DNA from: Pegoplata infirma
Taxonomy: Eukaryota > Arthropoda > Insecta > Diptera > Anthomyiidae
DNA length: 64,000 nt
Direction: 5' to 3'
Assembly (NCBI GenBank): GCA_963921195.1
Contig: OY992540.1
Coordinates: forward strand, 9,227,266 to 9,291,265
The position numbers were made by a program, and so were the translations under genes. Under the pieces are notes generated by a model that worked only from the letters and a program-made list of their open reading frames with translations, made no database searches and was not told the origin of the DNA. Shown here piece after piece: positions 21,419-32,099 of the stretch. Position 1 is the stretch's first letter, and every line of letters begins with the position of its first letter.

Positions 21419-22370
21419 CTACCTCCGTCCCGAAATATTCTTAACATTTCTATAGATTTTTTTGTCCCAAAATAAACTTTACATTTTATTAAGCAGTGTT
21501 TTAGTTGAAATAATGCAAGATAAAGTTATAAAACAATCTTATACTAATCTCGTGTACTAAAATTGTAACAAATTTAATTAAAAATATTTGCAAGATGTCC
21601 CTAATGCATCCATAATGCATTTATTAAAAACCGTTAAAAGGGCCTCTAGAGTAAAATTTCTTATTTCATACGCCGCATTTTGTAATTATTTTCATCTTTT
21701 CGACCTTACCCAGCAAAAACTAGGTAATGACACATCATTACCATTCGAATTACTTAGTAATGACAGAAAATTACCTTTAGCAATATTATGAAATGTAAAA
21801 TAAGGACTTATTAATAATGACATGCATAAGTCATTATAATAAAATAAAAAATTTCAGAACTAGATTTTCACTTTTTGACTCACTGTACATTATTTTGAAT
21901 AAAAATAAAAAAAATTAAATATTTTTTTATTTTTTAAAAAAATTTTTTTTAATAATTTTTTCATTACCTATAAGTATATATGTAATTAGTTATTAATATT
22001 GGTTTGATAATCATTACATTTGGCACATTTGCTTGTAAATGTAATGGGAAAGGTAATTCGAATCAGAAGTAGTTATAACCTTTGAATTTCCCATTACACA
22101 TTTCATTACTTGGTAATGCAAGTTTTTGCTGGGTAGTGGACACCATGCCTGTTTGTAGCGTCGAAAACAAGTTGTCTCATTTATCTGGATGCAGTTTATT
22201 GAATCCATTTTGCACGTGAATTGAAAAATTGCAAAGCTATAAAGAATTTCTAAATTATTGATATGTCCCGATATGTATTAACAAAAAAAAAAAACAAAGC
22301 TTTTTCAAAAAATCCTCCATAATCCCAGCCAAAATATAGAAATGTTAAGATTATTTTGGGACGGAGGTAG
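21419..22370. mobile_element. Stowaway-like MITE, CTACCTCCGTCCC TIR, TA-flanked
   Basis: The ends CTACCTCCGTCCCGAAATAT and ATTTTGGGACGGAGGTAG are inverted over more than 30 bp, continuing through CTTAACATTTCTATA. They are flanked by TA (21417-21418, 22371-22372). The TIR strongly resembles the CTCCCTCCGTCCC ends of plant Stowaway elements, which are Tc1/mariner derivatives with the same TA target. It carries a nested MITE at 21709-22133. Confidence 0.85.
21709..22133. mobile_element. 425-bp MITE, CCCAGCAAAAACT TIR, TA-flanked
   Basis: The ends are CCCAGCAAAAACTAGGTAAT and AGTTTTTGCTGGG, with TA on both sides (21707-21708 and 22134-22135). Subterminal GGTAATGA/TCATTACC units repeat inward from both ends. 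This is the innermost level of a three-deep nest. Confidence 0.85.
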
Positions 22371-22742
22371 TATTTAGCAATGAACTAAAAAAAGCCTTGA
22401 GGGGTTTGTTATGGAAAATGACAACTTTTATTTGCTTTTGGTTTCTTCCCATTCCGATTTTGGTTGTTGTACTGTATAAATTTAAAACTTATTTAAAGAA
22501 AATTTAAAATAATAAAAACATTTAAAGTTAATAATAAAATAAATTAGACTTGCATTTTTTTTTTGTATAAAAAAAGTGTTCTTCCAATTTTGAATGTCTG
22601 GGAAAATTTTTATTCTCCTAGGCCTAAAACTTATGTGGTACAAATTTAAGGCCAATCGAATTAAATTTACCCGTGGCTCCATTCGATCAAAGTTTCGGTT
22701 TTTAGAAAATGTTCGCCAAAACCTGTAAACTTTGATCCAAGG

Positions 22743-22860
22743 GCTCCGTGACTGTGGGTTAATGGTTAGTGTGTTGGACTATTATTCAGCAAGCCTGGGT
22801 AGAATTCTCAGCTCAGCCAAATTCGTGGCCAGCTACGTTGAAAATTTAAAAAAGTTTTAA
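22743..22860 (+). repeat. tRNA-derived SINE-like sequence
   Basis: The sequence TGGTTAGTGTGTTGGACTAT then CAGCAAGCCTGGGTAGAATTCTCAG looks like a tRNA D-arm, anticodon arm and a decayed B box (GGGTAGAATTCTC instead of GGTTCRANNCC). An unrelated AT-rich tail follows. It is probably an old SINE inside the hAT, not a functional tRNA. Confidence 0.45.
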
Positions 22861-23129
22861 TTTTAATTTGTTGATGTAAAAGTAACAATAATTGAACAAA
22901 GTTGTATTTTTAAAAATAAATTCTCATACATTTTTAATATTTCAAAAATCCCAGGATTTGAGCTTAAAAATCCCGGGATTTAGTATTTATTTTATGACAA
23001 AAATCCCGGGATTCGGGATTTTGGGATTTGCAGCCCTATTCTGAACCGCTGAACCGATATTGCTCAAATGCAGTTTGGCCGCGACATCGCTTGAATGCCT
23101 TAGAATCGATCACGTGGACCGAAAAAACG

Positions 23130-23562
23130 ACATTATCTAATTCTCTGGGTCCAAATGCAGGACTTTGAACTTCTTGTAGCATAAAAATGTTGCATTTGTT
23201 AAACTAAAACACAAAAAATCATGTAAAAAAAGTGGTATTTTTCATGGGTTGGTTTAGTTCTTTAAGGGGGAACTTTTTTCTCCTGGTCCAATTTTGCTCA
23301 TTTACGAACTTAACTTGCCCAGGAACATAAGACATATTCGTACCAAATTTCGGAAGTCTTGCTCTTCTATTTTGGACTGCATCGTGTTAAATACAGACGG
23401 ACAGACGGACGGGCGGACGGACGGACGTCGCTTGAATGTCTTAGAGTCAAACACTGATAATAAATATATATACTTTATGGGGTCCTAGACCGATATTTTG
23501 ATGCGTTACACACAGAATGACAAAGTGAGTATATCCCCATACTCTAGTTGGAGGGTATAAAA
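23130..23562 (+). repeat. Type-B GGAGGGTATA repeat, 5'-truncated (copy B4)
   Basis: From TCTCTGGGTCCAAATGCAGG to ATACTCTAGTTGGAGGGTAT this matches the 3' two thirds of B1. The microsatellite (GACGGAC/GACGGGC) is at 23397-23428. Confidence 0.75.
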
Positions 23563-23564
23563 AG

Positions 23565-24540
23565 ATCATTGGAAATTCATTTGTAGCTACAGAGCCCATT
23601 TTTTTTTGTTTTAAAGCTTATAATACGCTCTACAAGACCTACCATAACCAAAAAATTTTCCAAAAAAAGAAATTGGTGCCCCCCTTATTTGAAGGTCGCG
23701 GCAAAGGGTGGAGGAAATGGGGGAAAATTATCCTCCGATTTTTTTTTACTTAGTGCAAGTCCTAATGAACATAGTCTACAATTTTTATGTTGGAACAACA
23801 ATGGGATCGACTAAAATCAAAATTTTCCCCCAAAATCAACAATTCGCGACGTTCTTGCGCCTCCCATTGTTGTCCCAAGATAAAAATTCTACACCCAAAA
23901 AAAACGTGGGTATTCAATACTAAAAATTTAACTAAATTTTAGTCCAAAAGGACCTAGTGCAGAAATTGGTAACCAATACTAAAATTTTTTATTAATATTA
24001 TTCAAAACCAGTAAAAATTACTAATTTTAGTACTTTGAAGATACTAAAATTAGTAACTAATTAGTAGTTTTTTGTACAATATCACTTACTAAACCCTTTA
24101 CTGTAGAATTATTTTGAGTGTAGGATATGCTCTCTAGAACTTACTCTTTAAAAAAACCAAGGTAAAAAAAATTGGGGGATACTATCCCCCGATTTCCCCC
24201 ACCCCTTCCCACGATCTTTTAATACAAGAGGTACCCCTCATTTTTTTATTTATTTTTTTTGTGATAGTAATATTGTAGGGCATTTTAAGAGCTTTAAAAT
24301 AAGCCAAAAATGGACTCTGTAGCTACAAAATAGTCCATGATATTAAATTTGTAATGTGCAAGAGTGTCGCGATTTGGAGATTTTGGGGGAAATTGTGAAA
24401 AATTTTAATTTTGGTCGATCTGATTGTTGTCCCAACATAAAAATTTTAGAATATGTTCATTAGGACTTGCACTTTGAGAACACCAAGTAAAAACAAATCT
24501 GGGGATACTTTCCCCTCATTTCCTCCACCCTTTGTAGTAG
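23565..24540. repeat. Palindromic repeat with split arms
   Basis: The left arm (about 23575-23880; TTTGTAGCTACAGAGCCCAT, GGGTGGAGGAAATGGGGGAA, GCAAGTCCTAATGAACATAG) recurs inverted in two blocks at about 24165-24345 and 24375-24540. It is interrupted by the MITE at 23892-24120. No ORF or known family. Confidence 0.6.
23892..24120. mobile_element. CACTCAAAA-type MITE, TA-flanked (copy 3, 229 bp)
   Basis: It begins CACCCAAAAAAAACG, ends TTATTTTGAGTG, and has TA at 23890-23891 and 24121-24122. The interior contains ACTAAAATTAGTAAC-like palindromic units. It is the shortest member of the family at 5291 and 6207. Confidence 0.75.
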
Positions 24541-24595
24541 TAGACTTGTTTTTTACTTTTTCCGGAACATTCCGAATTTCAAGTCAAAAAAGGAT

Positions 24596-26222
24596 CCGTC
24601 CGTCTGTCTGTTGAAAACACGCTAACTTTTGAAAGACTTTAAGGAGGCTCCTGAAGTTTGGCATATATGTTGGGCATTTACCTGGTCAGGTAGGTATTGC
24701 AATCCAGCGAAATCGGTTCAGTGGTTCAAAAGTTATGAGCAAAAGACTGAATTTCGGCAAGAGTTTTTCGTGAATTTATGAGATAAAACACACGCTAACT
24801 TTCGAAAGTCAATTCTGAGGACGCTGAAGCTTGACATATATATTTGCCGTTCCCCTGGTCTGGTTCGCTTTGAATTTCAGCCAGAATTTCAGCCAGATTT
24901 GTCACTCAAAAATATTTTTACACTAAAAAAAAAATACACTCGAAAAAAATTTTACACACAAAAAAATTTTACACTCAGAAAAAAATTTAGTAAATTATTT
25001 TTTTTTTTTTTAAATTACCCGGTTAGAAATTGTCACATATGTACACGTATGAACACATATGATCACCCATATATCTGCATGGACGAAAATTGAGGTAATA
25101 TGTAGACATATGAACATATATGATAACGTATGTTCGCATATATTTGCATATTATACTTTCCCGGCGAAAAATGTCAGATGTTTTTCATATATTATTCATA
25201 TATGCTCGTCCATATGTATTACATACATGAAGCAAATGCGAAAATTGGCGGCATATGTAAATATATGGACATATATGATCACATATGTAAAATATATTTT
25301 TTAAATTCCGTTTTGCATTTTGGTGTAAAGAATTTCAATAAAATTGTTTTAGAAAAAAAATGCTTTTTGAAGTCTTAAACATTTTTTTTAAATTTCAGAA
25401 AAAAACTTTTTCTGTTTTTTTTTTATTTTTTTTTTTTTTAAATTTTCAAAGTTCCAAAAATTTTTTTTTTTTAAGTCCCAGACACAAAATTTTTTTTTGC
25501 AACTTTTTTCGGTTTTTAATAAAAAAATAATTAAAAAATGTTTTAAGAAAAAAAATTTTTTTTGAAAAATTTTCTAAGTCGCGACTTCCAAATTTTTTTT
25601 TTAATTTTCGAAGTACCAAGTGTTTGTAGTAAAAAATCATTAAAAAATGTTTTTAGAAAATAAATTTTGAAAAATTTTCTAAGTCCTGAGAAAAATTCAA
25701 ACATCTTGTATCGGGACACATATGAAAGTCTTTGTCATATATGTGCAAATGTGTACATATTTGAAATTTTTTTTTTGAAAATTTTCAAAGTTTTTTTTGG
25801 TTTTTTTTTTTGCGTTTTGGAGTAAAAAATTTTATTTCAAAATTTCCGTTCAAATGCTTTTGAAATTTTTTTTGGAAAATTTTATAAGTCCCAGACATAT
25901 GCACGTGCAGATGTGTGCATATGTGTTTTCATACATCTGCATATATGAAAAAAAATCAAGAAATATTGCTTCATATATGTATTCATATGGAGCATATATG
26001 ATCACATATTTTTCATATGTGATCACATATGAAACATGTATGTGCATATATTAACATTTTTCACCGGGTACTTAAAAAAAAAAAAGTTTTTTTTTACACA
26101 AAATAAAAACTAATGAATAATGTTATTTTTTTCACGTTGGAAAATTTACTATCGCTTAAAAGAGCATTGTGGAGGGTATTTATAGGTTCGGCCAAGTCGA
26201 ACTTAACTTTTCTACTTGTTTA
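24596..26222 (-). repeat. Type-A GGAGGGTATA repeat, 3'-truncated, split by a MITE (copy A5)
   Basis: The left half (24596-25017) starts inside the microsatellite (CCGTCCGTCTGTCTG) and runs into TACACTCAAAA units. The right half (26068-26222) ends GGGTATTTATAGGTTCGGCC then CTTTTCTACTTGTTT. The MITE at 25018-26067 separates the halves. Confidence 0.75.
25018..26067. mobile_element. CATATG-rich MITE, CCCGGT ends, TA-flanked (copy 2)
   Basis: The ends CCCGGTTAGAAATTGTC and CATTTTTCACCGGG are flanked by TA (25016-25017 and 26068-26069). The interior has an inner CCCGGCGAAAAATGTC start at about 25161 that aligns with copy 1 at 11514. CATATGTGATCACATATG-like palindromes fill both sides. Non-coding. 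Confidence 0.7.
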
Positions 26223-26309
26223 GTGCTAATACTGACCCTAAAAGGTCACTAAAATCGTGATCCCGACGATTTTAAAATTCGAAAAAAAAAGAAAAATTTG
26301 CTCCACCCC

Positions 26310-27055
26310 AATGATTATAGTGAAATAAACGAGCATAAAACAACAAAAACTGTCAACCAGAATCTCATTTGTTACTCTGATTATGTTGTTGTTGTTGTTG
26401 CTGCTGTTGTTTTTGTTGGCAACGTGGCAACTGCAACACAATCAAAAAAAAAAAGAAAAACAAATTCATATAAACAACAAATGTCTACCAACAACATTTC
26501 AACTCAAGTCAAGACAATGCTTTTGAACAATGAACGAATGAATGATTTTTTTGATTTCATTGTTCTTCTGTATTTTGATTTGGATTTTTTTTTTTCTATT
26601 TTGTCTTTTTCTTAGCGAAATGAAATGAAATCTCATAAACATATAATCATAATCATAATGTGTTTGTTTTTTTTTTAATTTTTTTATTTACAACATGGGA
26701 CTTTTAGAAACAGAATCTTGGGGTTTTTACAATCATCATCACAACAGTATGAGAAATGCAAAAGTTATTAGAAAAAAAAAACTGAATTGTATGAAACTTA
26801 ACTTGGGGTGTTTGTTGTTGAGTGCAAAACAAAATTTAATCTAAATAAATAATGAACATTTTACTTTCGAACTTACCTTACCATCAGATATGTTAAAGAT
26901 CTGTAAAGAGGGAAAATATTTACATGGTTAGTTTTTATTGAAAATGTATATAAGACTAACCGGGCATTAGAGTGGGTCAAAACTGGTTCAACTGGTTGGC
27001 TTTAGCGGGGGCTGTGGGGAAACCTCTCCTCTCGCGAAAAATATTTTCTTATTCC
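26310..27055. other. Low-complexity DNA with GTT/CTG repeats, no gene
   Basis: It contains a GTTGTTGTTGTTGCTGCTG tract (26387-26412) and AT-rich sequence. From about 26966 TAGAGTGGGTCAAAACTGG resembles the end of the 56596 foldback, but no partner end was found. Confidence 0.45.
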
Positions 27056-28242
27056 TTACAAGGAAAGTATCTCAACCCTTATGAACCGATTTTCCTGAAA
27101 CTTAAAATATATATTACAGAGACGATTTTAAGGTTGGGGTCAGTGTTGCCATATATCAAGATTTCCCTTTTTTTTCAAGTTTTTTGAGGTGCTAAAAAGA
27201 TTTCAAGATTTTTTCTAAAAAATAAGTTTTTTGGAAAATAATAAAGTTTTTTCAAGTTTTTCTTAATTAGTTAAAAAATACAAAAAGCATAATTTTTTTT
27301 TTGTAAATACCCGAAATATTGGTCGTAGACCAAGCTTTTAGTATACCGACCGATTCAGAAATACTATCTGATTTGACTTATCGTGTCCGTCCTTCAGTCT
27401 ATGTAAACGGTTACAATTAAATACGTCTTTATTCTATGAAAATATGAGATATTCGATTACAATTTTGTTTTTAGCTTGGTAACCGTATTAAATCCATTTA
27501 AAATCAGACCATTCTTTGACTTATGTCGCCATATGAAAATTCCACACGATATTCACTTAAATTAAATTGCGAAAACTAAATAAAAACTGATCGTTGGATT
27601 AAAATTATTATTATGATATTATAAGAGCGCTAAGAAAAAGGAATTATGTTTTCTGAACGTCTAAGAACTCTTTTATGAGTCTTTTTGAGCTCCAAATGAA
27701 CGCTTGGTTGTTTTCTTATTTTTTTTACACTTGATATAACCCAACAAACAAAAAGGTCCGTTTACGGTCCGTTTTTGGTCCGTCTAAAACGGAATCCAAC
27801 TCCGTATACGGTCCGTTTTCTAGATCCGTAAACGGACCAGAAAACGGACTATAAGGAACATCGAATCGGATTCGAAATCCGTTGAGAGTACGACACTTTC
27901 GGACCGTAAACGGACCGATATGCAGTGTTGAAAACGGAGTTCACAAATTGATGGTACGTTACAGACGTACCGTAAACGGTCCGTTTTCGTGCCGTATAAA
28001 TGGAATAGACTCTTGTTATATCGTACCGTAAACGGTACGTATCCGTACCGTCATTTAAGGCAATATACGGGGTCCGTGCTTTAAATGTACTATATTGCTT
28101 TAAATTTTCATGTAAAACTCAATTTTTATGTTTTTTTGATACATTTAATACAAATTTCAAACTAAAATAGTAAACATTAACAAATGACAGATTAAAATTT
28201 AAATATATTACAAAAAAACCAAACAATGAAAAACAAATAATA

Positions 28243-28864
28243 AAACAAGTAAGAGTGTTAAATTCGGCTGTGCCAAATCTTTTATACCCTCCAACACATT
28301 TAAATAAAAAATCGTAGGGGCGTCTTTGTTTTGGTGGGGGGAGTCGTTGGAGTTGGTGGAGGACTCCTGTACCCCCGCTATATATGTTTACAAATTATTT
28401 GTTTATGATATTTACGCTTGAATATTAAATTTTTATCGTTATTTTTAATTAATTTCTATAACCACGCCCCCAAAGGCCAAAGGGGGCGGCCTGAAAAAAA
28501 TCGAATTTTCGAGGAAAAATTATAAAAAAAAAACACGCAAAAATATCGTATTTTTCAGGGGTCGTTTAAGTTCTTCAAGGGGGAACTTTTTTCCCCCTGG
28601 TCCGATTTTGCCCATCTTCGAACTTATCCTTACCAGTAACATAAGAGAGATTCTTGCACAATTTCAGTGACCTAGCTCTTTTGGTTTGGACTGCATCGTT
28701 ATTTCTACAGACGGACGGACGGACGGACATCGCTAGAATGTCTTAGATTCTATCATGGATCAATATTATATATACTTTGTGGGGTCCCCGACCGATATTT
28801 CGATGTGTTACACACGGAATGACAAAGTGAGTATACCCCCATACTGTGGTTGGAGGGTATAAAA
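28243..28864 (+). repeat. Type-B GGAGGGTATA repeat (copy B2)
   Basis: A full-length copy from AAACAAGTAAGAGTG with hairpin TTCGGCTGTGCCAAA to GGTTGGAGGGTATAAAAA, with a short GACGGAC run at about 28712-28732. It is directly followed by B3. Confidence 0.8.
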
Positions 28865-28866
28865 AC

Positions 28867-29464
28867 AAAACAAGTGAGAGTGTTACATTCGGCTGTGCCA
28901 AATCTTTTATACCCTCCAAAATGTAAAAAAAAAATATAAAAAAAAAATACAGGGGCGTCTTTTTTTTTGGGGGGGAGGGGGGTTGGTGGGAGACGTTAGG
29001 GGGCACCTTCCCCTTGTGATTTTTAACTTCTTCTGATAGAAGAATGTTGCATTTGCTTACCAAAAGTACAAAAAACTCTGCAAAAAATGCGGTTTTTTCT
29101 TGGGTTGGTTTAGTTCTCCAAAGGGGAACTTTTTTCCCCTTGGTCCGATTTTGCCCATTTCCGAACTTAACCTGCCTAGGAATATAAGACATATTCGTAC
29201 CAAACTTCGGAAGTCTAGCTCTTTTATTTTGGACTGTATCGTGTCCTCTACAGACGGACAGACGGACAGACGGACGGACGGACGGACGGACGGACGGACG
29301 GACGGACGGACGGACGGACGGACGGACATAGCTAGAATGTCTTAGAATCGATCACTGATCAATAAAATATATACTTTATGGGGTCCTAGACCGATATTTC
29401 GATGCGTTACACACGGAATGACAAAGTGAGTATACCCCCATACTGTGGTTGGAGGGTATAAAAA
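28867..29464 (+). repeat. Type-B GGAGGGTATA repeat (copy B3)
   Basis: This copy starts three bases after B2 ends and is the most complete B copy. It has the longest GACG microsatellite in the window (29254-29327), which produces an artefactual S-V-R-P-S reading frame on the minus strand. Confidence 0.85.
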
Positions 29465-31149
29465 CAAATATATTAAAACTGCGTTATCATTTTTTCTATA
29501 GCGTCTTTTAGAGAAAGCATTATTTTCATTATTGTAATTTTCTGAAGAAAACCGTATATAGTGCCTATTAGCATTATATACGGCTCAAAATGCAGATTTT
29601 TCTTGTAGTTGAATAGCTTGAGTGTATTAATTTTGCCTCGGAGCTTTTATAGTCCAATTTATCAGGAACTTTAATAAGACTAACAGTGGACATTTCATAG
29701 AACTTCTTGAAACATAAAATTAAAGATATTTTTAGTTGTTTTTAACAGATCAATGGGCATTGTATTTGAAATACTTACAGTAATTACTTGGAAGTTAATA
29801 TTTAAAAGAGCAAGCAGTCAAATCCATTTTTCCTTGGCTCTAAAGAGCACATAATGCAAGATATACTATTTAATCACCATAACAGAATATCACTCTCAAT
29901 TCACCATTGATTTATATTTAATTAATGTAAAATCTATATTTAATTCACGGACACACCTTTTTCAATCTAAAACGTGATATTTCTTCGTATTATTACAATA
30001 ATTCTCAAAATATTTTATTATTATGACAACACAAGAAACTCCGTAAGTAACGGAAGAAAAACGACACCGTTCGTAACGGATTAAATACGGATGAAAATCG
30101 GTGTAGTCCGTTTTCAACGGTACTGAAACGGATACTACAATACGGAGAATAAACTAACCTGTTCGAAAATAATAATTTACGGACCGTTAATGGTCCGTAT
30201 TCGTACCAGCATTGACGGATACGAATTTTACGGTCAGTAAACGTGCCGTAAAAGGCGGATTCATTATTCCGTACATGTTGGTGAGTCCGTAAATGTGTTT
30301 CTTGGGAAAAAATGAATTGAAAATACATAATGAAAATACATAATGTATTATTTTTTAATTTTTTCAATACTTTTGTAAAAAAAAGATTTTTTCACAAAAA
30401 AAAAGATTTTTTTTAGAAATAAAAAGTTTTTTCAAAAAAATATATGGCAACACTGGTTGGGGTGTCTCGGCTTATCGGCCATATCGGAGTTTAAAAATTT
30501 CGTTGTCCCCTTATGAAACCATGTGGACCTGCGGGAAAATTTTGATAACTTCTTAACTTACAGGTATATCATCTAGGACAAAAATACGGGTCGACTTAAA
30601 TTTAATAAAGATTATTTCTTATCCATATGGATATCGTAGCTCTATGTCTTCACATAAGTACCCCGCAAAATTTTCACATTTTCCTGAAAAAATATTTAAC
30701 GAAGCCGAATTTTTACAAGATTAGATAGGCATTAAATAAACCTTTCTTCTCATATGAAAACACTAGCTTACCATCCCGGTACTTCGTTACCGGTTGTATT
30801 GAATACCGGATAATATAAAGATCAGGATTACTCTATCGATTTAAAAAAAAATCCTCTACATAGTTTTTGTTTTATTTACTTGTGGACGTTTAAGTCTTTC
30901 ATAAAATAATATTTTAATGAATAATTTAAACGATAAAATTTGAATAACTTCGCTGGTACGTCATCATGCTCGTTTCGGTGAAAAAATATATTGACAATTT
31001 TCGAGCCCTTATATCGGGTTTGAAGATTTTGAGTCAATAAATACTTCAGTAAAAAAAAAAATTGGAATAAAAATAAGTTTGAGTGGAAAAACATATAGAG
31101 AGAACAAATATGGAGCCAAAAAAGTTAAATACGTAAAATTTAAGTAAAA

Positions 31150-31840
31150 AGTATCATTCCATATTGTTCCCAGCTCTATTCCACTTCGTTCCCCGTTCTA
31201 TTCCATTTCACTTCCAAGTCCATCTCCTTTCGTTCCATGTAAGTTTTATTCCTCTCCGTATAATATGCGTTAAAAAAATAAAATTTCTGTTGTCTTTATA
31301 TTGTAGATATGAAAAGTACCATTTTACACCACTGTTACCAGGTACCCCTTTTTACCCTAAAATTTTAAAATATGTCCTTGTCTTGGGTGTTATTTCTGCG
31401 GCTTTTAGTTCAATAGTTAGATATCTCAAAATAACCATTTGCCCCCTTTTCCCCGTAAAAATATATTTTCCAAATACTATTTTTTTGTGCTAGGTGATCC
31501 TTTATTTAAAACATCAAGTTTCTGAACCATTATTTCAAGAAATATAAGAATAACCAAATTTGCACTTTTTATGCCCTTTACGATCGGTCGCGATTTTACA
31601 GCTCTAGAAACAGAATTTTTTGAAAATACTTTAGCAGAATGTTTTTTTCACCGAAGTCCCCTACATTCGAAAATTCAAGCTTCAACGGTCATTATTATAG
31701 GAACAAAAAAAAGTACCAAAAGTACACTTTCTTACCCCCGTTAGAAACGAAATTTCAAAAAAAGTATCTCCTCCAGAAGGTTTTTTTCTTCACCGAAAAA
31801 TCCTACATTCCTTTTTATAAAAGGTACTTTTTATAAAGGG
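31150..31840. repeat. Start of the GGTACTTTTTA repeat family
   Basis: The segment at about 31165-31420 (ATTCCACTTCGTTCCCCG, GTATAATATGCGTTAAAA, TACCAGGTACCCCTTTTTA) recurs inverted at about 47890-48070. It is therefore a dispersed repeat. The ORF of 109 codons here matches no known protein. Confidence 0.5.
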
Positions 31841-32090
31841 TACTTTTTTTAAAAGGTACTTTTTATAAAAGGTACTTTTTATAAAAGGTACTTTTTATAA
31901 AAGGTACTTTTTATAAAAGGCACTTTTTAAAAAAGGTACTTTTTATAAAAGGTACTTTTTATAAAAGGTACTTTTTATAAAAGGTACTTTTTATAAAAGG
32001 TACTTTTTATAAAAGGTACTTTTTATAAAAGGTACTTTTTATAAAAGGTACTTTTTATAAAAGGTACTTTTAATAAAAGGTACTTTTTTA
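31812..32090. repeat. 16-bp minisatellite AAAAGGTACTTTTTAT
   Basis: About 17 nearly identical tandem units. The unit contains the self-complementary core AAAGGTACTTT, so each copy can fold on itself. Confidence 0.95.
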
Positions 32091-32099
32091 CCCTTTTTA

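Larger units (their letters stand above)
21165..23038. mobile_element. 1.9-kb hAT-type element with AATCCCGGGATT repeats
   Basis: The termini are TAGGGCTGTAAA and TTTGCAGCCCTA with a perfect 8-bp duplication TTCTGAAC (21157-21164 and 23039-23046). Subterminal parts (about 21195-21250 and 22945-23030) carry repeated AAATCCCGGGATTT palindromes. Nested inside are a Stowaway-like MITE (21419-22370), which itself carries another MITE, and a SINE (22743-22860). There is no transposase. Confidence 0.9.
19184..26309. mobile_element. 7.1-kb TIR-bounded composite, GGGTGGAGCGAATTTTTC
   Basis: The left end GGGTGGAGCGAATTTTTCTT and the right end AAAGAAAAATTTGCTCCACCC are inverted copies (about 22 of 24 positions including T-runs). 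The left is preceded by TA-rich DNA, but I see no clear matching TSD. Everything between is explained as later insertions: nested type-A repeats, the 21165-23038 hAT, a type-B repeat, a palindromic segment at 23565-24540 and another type-A copy split by a MITE. The TIR resembles the end of 2878-3902. Confidence 0.5.
27740..30306. mobile_element. Foldback tiled with ACGGACCGTAAACGGTCCGT, hosting two type-B repeats
   Basis: The ends CCCAACAAACA and TGTTTCTTGGG are inverted. The arms (27765-28080 and 30055-30300) are built from many ACGGACCGTAAACGGTCCGT-like palindromes. No convincing TSD was seen. B2 and B3 (28243-29464) sit in the centre; 29465-30050 is plain AT-rich interior. Confidence 0.65.
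27141..30455. mobile_element. 3.3-kb hAT-type element, CAGTGTTGCCATATAT TIR
   Basis: A 16-bp perfect TIR CAGTGTTGCCATATAT is flanked by a perfect 8-bp duplication GTTGGGGT (27133-27140, 30456-30463). The uninterrupted equivalent GGTTGGGGTGTCTCGG is present, inverted, in the other arm of the host element (about 35033-35050), giving an internal empty site. The body is mostly the CCCAACAAACA element at 27740-30306. Confidence 0.95.

Noticed and set aside
29057..29329. Minus-strand ORF with a repeated S-V-R-P tract
   Set aside because: It is the translated GACG microsatellite of a dispersed repeat.
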